A stretch of 5,181 nucleotides of DNA from Alphaproteobacteria bacterium (GTDB taxonomy: Bacteria > Pseudomonadota > Alphaproteobacteria > ATCC43930 > CGMCC-115725). The notes below the pieces were generated by a model, which was given only the letters and a program-made list of their open reading frames with translations, did not search any database and was not told the origin of the DNA. This document shows, piece after piece, positions 1 through 5,181 of this stretch (within the stretch, counting starts at the first letter, position 1; each line of letters begins with the position of its first letter). The stretch lies in the NCBI GenBank assembly GCA_019237175.1, contig JAFAHP010000632.1:1-5181 (forward strand), in the 5' to 3' direction. The translations under genes were made by a program, and so were the position numbers.

Positions 1-74
1 TGGTGCTGCTCGTCACCTTCGCCCGCGGCGGCGTTCTGGGTCTTTGCGACCGATTCCGGCTACGAAGACGATAG
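1..74 (+). CDS. 3' end of a LivM-like branched-chain amino acid ABC transporter permease (partial)
   Basis: An open frame whose first complete codon is at base 3 runs from the left edge to a TAG stop at 72-74. It encodes a short hydrophobic stretch, then FARGGVLGL, then an arginine-rich tail ending RLRRR. LivM-family permeases characteristically end with a last membrane helix, a 'F.P.GL.GL'-like motif and a basic cytoplasmic tail, so this fits a LivM C terminus. The call is supported by the two ATPases of the same transporter class downstream on the same strand (from 825). Only 23 residues are visible, so the identification rests on that short motif plus context. The membrane domain lies outside the window. 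A coincidental open frame cannot be excluded. Confidence 0.6.
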   Translation, partial: VLLVTFARGGVLGLCDRFRLRRR

Positions 75-127
75 ACGTCTGTGACAAACCTGCTTCGCAA
101 ACGGCGTCAGTGGCGTCACCTATTTGG

Positions 128-152
128 TTTCGTAACCAGATCGGTTACGAAA
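128..152. promoter_or_regulatory. Perfect inverted repeat, probable HigA operator of the higBA promoter
   Basis: The half sites TTTCGTAACC (128-137) and GGTTACGAAA (143-152) are exact reverse complements separated by 5 bases. The repeat ends 58 bases before the higB start codon. Antitoxins of the HigA family bind palindromes in their own promoter as dimers, so this is the obvious candidate operator. It is not followed by a T-run, so it does not look like a terminator for the upstream permease gene. A clear -35/-10 pair was not found. A TTGACT at 173-178 resembles a -35 element, but the bases 17-18 downstream do not resemble a -10. The operator role is inferred from position and symmetry. Confidence 0.6.
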
Positions 153-210
153 AGTGATCCCTTCCACAGGAGTTGACTGTGTCTGATCAAACGGGACGCG
201 AGAATTTTCG

Positions 211-498
211 ATGTCGATCAAGGCCTTTGACCATAGAGGTCTCGAAGAGCTTTTTCTTACCGGTCGTTCGCGTCGTATCGGAGTCGAATATCACAAACGA
301 ATGATACTAATCCTCGATGTCCTGAATGGCGCGACGCGGGTGCAAGACTTACGCAATGCGCGCGGCTTTCACGCTTTAACCGGAGATCGTTCTGGCACTT
401 TTGCCATGTCGGTCAGCGGCAACTGGCGCCTTACATTTAGCTTCGAACAAGGCGACCAGGGCGATATCCTGGATGTCGATTTTGAAGACTATCACTGA
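211..498 (+). CDS. higB: HigB-type toxin (RelE superfamily mRNA interferase)
   Basis: This 95-residue protein is the size of HigB toxins, which cleave mRNA on the ribosome in the cytoplasm. It carries family features in order: an N-terminal 'IKAFDHRGLEELF' strand-helix segment, a helix with basic residues around 20-36, 'HALTGDRSGTFAMSVSGNWR' at 54-73 (matching the conserved L.G.R.G...V..NWR core with its arginines), and a C-terminal 'DVDFEDYH' ending (88-95). The ATG at 211 is the only plausible start: an in-frame TGA lies at 184-186 and no other start falls between. It lacks a good Shine-Dalgarno sequence; the best purine stretch, AGGAG at 168-172, is too far upstream. The toxin-first order with the antitoxin 28 bases downstream is typical of hig loci. 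Its base composition is lower in G+C than livG/livF (29/60 and 32/60 in two rows), suggesting transfer. Activity is inferred. Confidence 0.9.
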   Translation: MSIKAFDHRGLEELFLTGRSRRIGVEYHKRMILILDVLNGATRVQDLRNARGFHALTGDRSGTFAMSVSGNWRLTFSFEQGDQGDILDVDFEDYH

Positions 499-526
499 TG
501 CCCGGACCCGTGCGTAGGCAACTGCG

Positions 527-832
527 ATGATCAGAAAAAGGAAAAGGCGCCCGAGCTCTCCCGGAGAGATCCTCCTAGAGCTTTACTTGGCGCCGCACAA
601 TATTTCGATCGTCAAATTCGCGGAGGCTGTTGGGGTTTCACGTAAGCACATGAGCGCGATCGTTAACGGCCGGGCGGCGATCACAGCAGACACCGCTGCG
701 CGCATGGCCGTGGTGCTGGGCACGACAGCGCAATTCTGGCTGAATTTGCAGAACGCGGTCGACCTCTACGATGCGCAGCAGCGCTTGGCTGACAGCGATT
801 CGAAGCCGCAGCTGATGTCCGCCTTTGAGTGA
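527..832 (+). CDS. higA: HigA-type antitoxin, XRE-family DNA-binding protein
   Basis: This 101-residue protein is expected to bind and neutralise HigB and to repress the higBA promoter. After a basic N terminus (MIRKRKRRP) comes SPGEILLE at 11-18, close to the 'HPGEIL' signature of the HigA/VapI family. A helix-turn-helix follows at about residues 27-49 (SIVKFAEAVGVSRKHMSAIV, then NGR). The segment ITADTAARMAVVLGTTAQFWLNLQNAVDL (52-80), with the 'FW.NLQ..DL' motif, is the usual continuation of the fold. The start has only a weak purine match upstream (TAGG near 514). It lies 28 bases after the higB stop, so the two are almost certainly cotranscribed. The 3' end overlaps livG by 8 bases. The palindrome at 128-152 is the likely target of its own binding. 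Confidence 0.92.
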   Translation: MIRKRKRRPSSPGEILLELYLAPHNISIVKFAEAVGVSRKHMSAIVNGRAAITADTAARMAVVLGTTAQFWLNLQNAVDLYDAQQRLADSDSKPQLMSAFE

Positions 833-1597
833 GGTCTGCCAAAATTCGATAACGCCGGCGCTCGAAACGCGGCGGCTCGCCAAGAGCTTTGGTGCGTTGA
901 CAGTCGCGAACGCGATCGATTTTCGTCTCGAGCGCGGCGCGCGCCATGCGCTGATCGGACCAAATGGCGCTGGCAAGACCAGCTTTGTCAATCTGGTGAC
1001 GGGGGCGCTGCCGCCGAGCGCCGGGGATATTTTTCTCGACGGCGCCGAGATTACCCGGCTGCCGCAGGCCGCACGCGTCAAACGAGGGCTCGTCCGCACC
1101 TTCCAAGTGACGCAATTGTTTCGCGGGTTGAGTGTGCTCGAAAATGTCACCCTCGCGGTCTCCGAGCGCCGTGGCATTGGCGGCGATTTATGGGGCGCGG
1201 CTGGCGATCACCGCGCCGCGATCGACGAAGCCTATGGCTTGCTCGAGCAGATGGGGCTTGCCGAGGAAGCGCTGCGGCCGGTTGCAACGCTCGCCTATGG
1301 CCGCCAAAGACTGACCGAGATCGCGGTAGCCCTCGGTCTCTTGCCCAAGGTGCTGCTGCTCGACGAGCCGGCGGCAGGGGTGCCGTCGGGCGAAAGCGGG
1401 CGGATCATCGAGGCGATCGAGCGGCTTTCGCCGAACATCGCGCTGTTGATCATCGAACACGATATGGATCTGGTGTTCCGCCTGGCGCGGCGGATCACGG
1501 TCCTCGTGCAGGGGAGGGTGTTGGTTGAGGGGGCGCCCGCCGAAATCGCCGCCGATCCGCGCGTGCGTCAGGTCTATCTCGGCGAGCGGGCAGCGCG

Positions 1598-1601
<4 letters not shown>
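825..1601 (+). CDS. livG: LivG-type ABC transporter ATP-binding protein (branched-chain amino acid/HAAT family)
   Basis: This 258-residue cytoplasmic ATPase is one of the two nucleotide-binding subunits of a HAAT importer. Walker A GPNGAGKT is at 45-52, the Q-loop glutamine at 94 (RTFQVTQLF), the signature segment LAYGRQ at 156-161, Walker B VLLLDEP at 176-182 and the H-loop histidine at 212 (IIEHDMD). The ending DPRVRQVYLGE is typical of LivG. The YG-type signature instead of LSGGQ is normal for this subfamily. The start is TTG at 825: an in-frame stop lies at 813-815, and the next start-like codon (TTG 897) would remove the conserved first strand (ALETRRLAKSFGAL). This TTG lies inside the last codons of higA and has no clear Shine-Dalgarno sequence, so translation may depend on coupling to higA. 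The original start may have been lost when higBA arrived. Substrate cannot be told from the sequence. Confidence 0.92.
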
Positions 1602-2320
<719 letters not shown>

Positions 2321-2603
2321 GGCGAGCGCCAGTGAAGAAATTCTAAGAGCCTATCTCAAAGACGCGGTCGTCAATCATCGATCAGGGACTGCTTTCGCAA
2401 ACCGACGAGAGCCGTTCAGCCTTGGCGGCAACAACCGCTCAATCTGCCCCAAAGCGGTGGCTCACAAACCAGCCGCGGCTCGACGGGCTCTGCTTAGACT
2501 CTGCCGAAGGTGGAGGCGACTGCCATGTAGCCAGCCATTCCCAACGGTTCTTGTCGACGGTACCATATCTTTCCTGCTGCAGTGCAATTGAACGTTAATA
2601 CTT

Positions 2604-2608
2604 GGGAG
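2604..2608 (+). promoter_or_regulatory. Ribosome binding site deciding the methyltransferase start
   Basis: GGGAG at 2604-2608 lies 5 bases before the ATG at 2614. The frame extends four codons upstream to a TTG at 2602, but that codon overlaps this site and has no Shine-Dalgarno sequence of its own. The ATG is therefore the preferred start. Confidence 0.7.
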
Positions 2609-2613
2609 TGTCG

Positions 2614-3633
2614 ATGACCGCTACGGACCCTTCGATCGAGTTGATGCGATTGATTAACGGGTACCAAGTGTCCCAGGCGCTTCATGTCGCCGCCACGCTC
2701 GGTATTGCAGACCAACTGAAGGACGGCCCGAAGTCCTACGACGCGGTGGCGCACGCATGTGGGGCGCATCCACCCTCGCTCTACCGCTTGCTACGTGCTC
2801 TCGCCGCGGTTGGGGTATTTCACGAGAGTGGCAATAAGCAATTCTCGCTGACCCCATTAGGTTTCTGCTTGACGAGCGATGCGCCGGGTTCGACGCGTAA
2901 CTATGCCCGATGGATAGGTCAACGCGGTCAATGGGGGTCCTGGAGAAATCTGCTCCACAGCGTCAATTCGGGAGAAAGTGCGCTCGGGTTCACCTACGGG
3001 ACGGACGCCTGGACCTACCGTATGCAGCACCCTGACGAGCAGGCTGTTTTCGACAGCGCGATGACGGGCAATTCGCGCACCGAGGCTCAAGCGGTACTCG
3101 AAGCCTATGACTTCAGCCGGTTTGAGTGCGTTGTCGATGTTGGCGGTGGTCAAGGTCTCTTACTGAAGACGATCTTGCTGGCTTGCCCTCGCTCCCGTGG
3201 AATCTTGTTTGACCAGCGGCAGGTCATCGCATCAGCGGGCGAAGCGCTTACCTCAACCGAACTGGGACAACGCTGCCAGCTTATTGCTGGTAGCTTCTTT
3301 GAGACTGTCCCGGCGGGTGGCGATGTCTATGTCATGAAAGTAATCTTACACGACTGGGACGACCGGACATCGATCAACATTCTGCGGACCTGCCGTCGTG
3401 CCATGTCACCCACGGCGACTCTTGTTGTAGTCGAGCGGGTTATCGGCCCGCCCAATGAGATGCCGGAGGGCAAGTTTTCTGATCTCAACATGATGGTGCA
3501 GTACGCGGCGATGGAGCGGACAAGTCAGGAGTTCGACGACCTTCTGAAGAACGGCGGGTTCAAGATGACTGAGATCATTCCGACCCGGTCTCCGCAGAGC
3601 ATCATTGTCGCGCAGCCGATGTCGACCGAATAA
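2614..3633 (+). CDS. SAM-dependent O-methyltransferase (COMT / hydroxyneurosporene methyltransferase-like)
   Basis: This 339-residue cytoplasmic enzyme is predicted to transfer a methyl group from S-adenosylmethionine to a hydroxyl on a small molecule. Residues about 8-85 form the winged-helix dimerisation domain of the family (LMRLINGYQVSQALHVAATL, ... LYRLLRALAAVGVF). The catalytic Rossmann domain has SAM motif VVDVGGGQG (173-181), acidic D200 (ILFDQ), GSFFE (226-230) and the hallmark LHDWDD (245-250), where His246 would be the catalytic base. Glu274 (VVVER) and Glu301 (AAMERT) sit where the partner glutamates of plant COMTs lie. The ending EFDDLLKNGGFKMTEIIPT is also typical. All catalytic residues are present and the length is normal, so it appears intact. 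It is the only gene in the segment between the 32-bp repeats and has different composition from its neighbours. The substrate (carotenoid, phenolic, polyketide or other) cannot be told, and no pathway partner is visible. Confidence 0.9.
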   Translation: MTATDPSIELMRLINGYQVSQALHVAATLGIADQLKDGPKSYDAVAHACGAHPPSLYRLLRALAAVGVFHESGNKQFSLTPLGFCLTSDAPGSTRNYARWIGQRGQWGSWRNLLHSVNSGESALGFTYGTDAWTYRMQHPDEQAVFDSAMTGNSRTEAQAVLEAYDFSRFECVVDVGGGQGLLLKTILLACPRSRGILFDQRQVIASAGEALTSTELGQRCQLIAGSFFETVPAGGDVYVMKVILHDWDDRTSINILRTCRRAMSPTATLVVVERVIGPPNEMPEGKFSDLNMMVQYAAMERTSQEFDDLLKNGGFKMTEIIPTRSPQSIIVAQPMSTE

Positions 3634-3758
3634 TGGATCGCCGAACCAATTTGCCGCACTGATTTCTGCTCCTGCCGGTCCAAATGAATGCGACCCGAAT
3701 GCCTCGCACGAATCCAGACGGCAGAGCGGGCCGTGGTCCGCTATCGGCGCATCTTGCC

Positions 3759-3781
3759 CGTTCCCGTGGGTGCCGGGAACG
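3759..3781 (+). terminator. Hairpin downstream of the methyltransferase gene, possible terminator
   Basis: CGTTCCCG (3759-3766) and CGGGAACG (3774-3781) are exact reverse complements around a 7-base loop. The hairpin begins 125 bases after the methyltransferase stop. No T-run follows, so it is not a textbook intrinsic terminator. It could instead stabilise the 3' end of the transcript or be a chance palindrome. Confidence 0.25.
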
Positions 3782-3827
3782 CCCCTTCGCCGAACCCACA
3801 ACAGTCGTTTGCCGCCGGCGACAGGAC

Positions 3828-3859
3828 CGGCCGCGGCGACGGCGGCTGAGGCGAGCGCC
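3828..3859. repeat. 32-bp direct repeat, copy 2 (next to the MFS gene 3' end)
   Basis: The sequence is identical to 2299-2330 in the same orientation. It ends 5 bases before the complement of the MFS stop codon (3865-3867). Here the repeat is not part of a recognisable gene, although in copy 1 it encodes the tail of LivF. Together with the following bases it can form a weak stem (GCGGC 3842-3846 with GCCGC 3857-3861), perhaps a remnant of an ancestral tail-to-tail terminator. Confidence 0.9.
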
Positions 3860-3864
3860 GCTGT

Positions 3865-5181
3865 TTACTCGGTGATCGGCGCGATCGTGTCGAGTGCCAA
3901 CCCGCGCGTTTCGCCGCCGATCCGGGTTACGGCAAAGACCGCGATCCCGAGCAATACCGCGATACCGGCCATCACATAGCCAAAACCGTATCCGCTGACG
4001 ATGCCGATGATCGGAAACGATACCGCCGACCCGATCCGGCCGCCGGCCTGCGCCAGTCCGAAACCCGAGGCGCGCGCATTCGACGGAAACACCTCGGAGG
4101 TGAAGATCTGCATCGAATTGCCGGCGAGCTGGGTAAAAAACGTCATCGCGAAACCCACCGTCAGCACCATGGCGTCAGAGTGCGAAAAGTAGAACAGGAT
4201 CGACAAGACCGTGGCGAGGACAAAGGCGGTAACCGCGGTCGGAACGCGCCCGAAGCGCTCGAGCGCGTACATCATCAACAGGCTGCTGGCGGGAAAGGCG
4301 AGCTGGATCGTAAACACAAAACCCAGCGATTTGGTGATCGTAAAGCCGCGCTGGGCGAGGATGTTCGGCAGCCAGCCGCCGAGGCCGACCGCGGCGCTGA
4401 AGAACGCGAAGAAACAGATCATCGCGGCAATGATGCGCCCGCGATAGCGGCGGAAGACGACACCCATCGGGTCGCTCTTGATATCGGCAAGCGCATCGGC
4501 GACAAGCGTTTCGCCGGCGGGCGGGCGACCCAGCCCCATCCGTTCGAGTGCATCGAGAGCCTGATCGCCGCGGCCGTGGGTGACGAGCCAGCGCGGCGAC
4601 TCGGGTAATCGAAAACTCGTCGCGAAGACCGCGAGACCGCCGAGCCCGATGATGATCCACACGCCGCGCCACCCGACCGAATCACGCAACGCCAGCGCCA
4701 GCAGGGTGCCGAGCGGCCACACACAGGCGCCGCCGACAAATTGCATAAAGGCGGTGATGCGCCCGCGAATCCGCTTTGGCGAGTATTCGGCGGCGTAGGC
4801 GAAGCACAGCGGAGCGGCGGCACCCAGGAACACCCCGGCGACAAAGCGCCCGATCGCCAACCACCCGATGCTGGGCGCCAGAGCAGCGGCGATGGTGGCG
4901 AGGCTGTAACAGGCGACGGCAAACCGGAATACCGCCTTGCGGCCAAAACGGTCGGTGAATTCACCCTGACCAAGCGCCCCGAGAAACAGGCCAAGCAAGG
5001 TGGCGCTGCCGACCGTGCCGATCCCGGCCGGTGTCGCAAAATGCGTACGCACCATGTCCGGCACCAGCGAGCCCAGGATGATAAAATCGATGACGTCGAA
5101 AAACAGACCGATCGTGATGATCGCCAGCACCCGCTTGTGAACCGGTCCGAGACGCGCGTTGTCGAGCGTCTCGTCGACATA
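3865..5181 (-). CDS. MFS transporter, sugar-porter / metabolite:H+ symporter-like (5' end outside window)
   Basis: This inner-membrane transporter has about 12 hydrophobic segments: roughly residues 3-24, 38-56, 68-85, 90-112, 124-146, 155-173, 235-255, 266-290, 296-316, 319-340, 355-379 and 384-403, counted from the GTG at 5130. MFS motif A is seen as GEFTDRFGRK (56-65), with SPKRIRGR (117-124), the sugar-porter signature PESPRWL (176-182), EVFPSNAR (346-353) and GETRGLALDTI (406-416), resembling the PETKG ending. The central loop falls at about 183-232. The GTG at 5130 is probably not the start: the frame remains open for 17 more codons to the window edge and encodes LDNARLGPVHKRV, resembling the conserved pre-helix-1 segment of metabolite:H+ symporters. 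The gene should begin beyond 5181. It converges on livF and the methyltransferase gene. The substrate is not identifiable. High G+C (42/60 in one row) marks it as backbone. Confidence 0.9.
   Translation of the reverse strand, partial: YVDETLDNARLGPVHKRVLAIITIGLFFDVIDFIILGSLVPDMVRTHFATPAGIGTVGSATLLGLFLGALGQGEFTDRFGRKAVFRFAVACYSLATIAAALAPSIGWLAIGRFVAGVFLGAAAPLCFAYAAEYSPKRIRGRITAFMQFVGGACVWPLGTLLALALRDSVGWRGVWIIIGLGGLAVFATSFRLPESPRWLVTHGRGDQALDALERMGLGRPPAGETLVADALADIKSDPMGVVFRRYRGRIIAAMICFFAFFSAAVGLGGWLPNILAQRGFTITKSLGFVFTIQLAFPASSLLMMYALERFGRVPTAVTAFVLATVLSILFYFSHSDAMVLTVGFAMTFFTQLAGNSMQIFTSEVFPSNARASGFGLAQAGGRIGSAVSFPIIGIVSGYGFGYVMAGIAVLLGIAVFAVTRIGGETRGLALDTIAPITE

Larger units (their letters stand above)
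2331..3827. other. Probable inserted segment carrying the methyltransferase gene, between 32-bp direct repeats
   Basis: This 1.5-kb stretch lies exactly between the two copies of the direct repeat and separates two genes that would otherwise be compactly convergent. It is less GC-rich than its surroundings (rows in the methyltransferase gene count 30/60 and 37/60, against 39-42/60 in livF and the MFS gene). It holds one clear gene, preceded by about 280 bases (2331-2613) with no recognisable coding sequence or convincing promoter, and followed by about 190 bases with a single hairpin. No transposase, integrase or terminal inverted repeats were found, so the mechanism is open. GAGCCTATCTCAAA at 2347-2360 is reminiscent of some insertion sequence ends, but no partner end was found. 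Insertion is inferred. Confidence 0.5.

Noticed and set aside
73..118. AGACGTCT palindrome (73-80) and a tandem GGCGTCA pair (103-109, 112-118) after the livM stop
   Set aside because: They are short, have no clear spacing relative to a promoter, and are much weaker than the dyad at 128-152.
156..161. LivG signature LAYGRQ in place of LSGGQ (residues 156-161 of the protein) as a possible defect
   Set aside because: A YG-type signature is normal in LivG-class ATPases, and all other nucleotide-binding motifs are intact.
638..1177. Long minus-strand frames over higA and livG
   Set aside because: They are antisense to well-supported genes, have no recognisable domains, and reflect high-GC codon structure.
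2347..2598. Open frame of 83 codons in the gap before the methyltransferase, and a GAGCCTATCTCAAA stretch like some insertion sequence ends
   Set aside because: The frame has no clear start or ribosome site and its translation resembles no protein family. No matching inverted end or transposase fragment was found, so an insertion sequence remnant is not supported.
3406..3801. Minus-strand frame covering the end of the methyltransferase gene and the following gap
   Set aside because: It is mostly antisense to the methyltransferase, and the remaining part shows no transposase or other domain I can recognise.
3812..3845. GC-rich dyads overlapping repeat copy 2 (GCCGG 3814-3818 with CCGGC 3827-3831; CCGCCG with CGGCGG)
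   Set aside because: The stems are only 5-6 bp in very GC-rich sequence with no T-run, so chance is a sufficient explanation.
3605..3979. Plus-strand frame of 124 codons across the segment end and copy 2 of the repeat
   Set aside because: It overlaps the methyltransferase 3' end and the antisense of the MFS gene, with low-complexity Ala/Pro/Ser content and no domain.

Overview
The window looks like chromosomal DNA from a high-GC proteobacterium, most likely an alphaproteobacterium. The basis is the GC-rich backbone (60-base rows counted by eye in livG, livF and the MFS gene give 65-70% G+C), the branched-chain amino acid type (Liv/HAAT) ABC transporter operon, and the weak Shine-Dalgarno sequences. 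The taxonomic guess is inference only.

Layout. Bases 1-74 are the last codons of a LivM-like permease on the + strand. A higB-higA toxin-antitoxin pair (211-832) follows, with a perfect 10+10 bp inverted repeat upstream (128-152) that is a good candidate for its autoregulatory operator. The antitoxin overlaps the next gene by 8 bases. That gene, livG (825-1601), encodes a LivG-type ATPase and in turn overlaps livF (1598-2320) by 4 bases. The toxin-antitoxin pair therefore sits inside the transporter operon, between the permease and the two ATPases.

Downstream of livF, bases 2331-3827 hold a lower-GC segment with one gene, a SAM-dependent O-methyltransferase of the COMT/CrtF type (2614-3633). 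The segment is bracketed by a perfect 32-bp direct repeat (2299-2330 and 3828-3859). The first copy covers the livF stop codon; the second lies just beyond the stop codon of a convergent MFS transporter gene on the - strand. Collapsing the two copies would leave livF and the MFS gene tail to tail with 15 bases between their stop codons, so the methyltransferase segment looks like an insertion into a compact ancestral junction.

The MFS gene (complement of 3865-5181) stays open to the right edge of the window, so its true start lies outside.

How the genes work together. LivG and LivF would form the ATPase pair driving uptake of branched-chain amino acids or a related small acid/amide through LivH/LivM-type permeases, only the tail of which is seen. 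HigA neutralises HigB and probably represses the shared promoter. Because of the overlap, the transporter ATPases may be read from the toxin-antitoxin transcript and be translationally coupled to the antitoxin. The methyltransferase and MFS exporter/symporter have no visible link to the transporter. Two separate acquisitions (higBA and the methyltransferase segment) in one transporter locus are the main point of interest. No RNA gene, CRISPR array or intact insertion sequence was seen.
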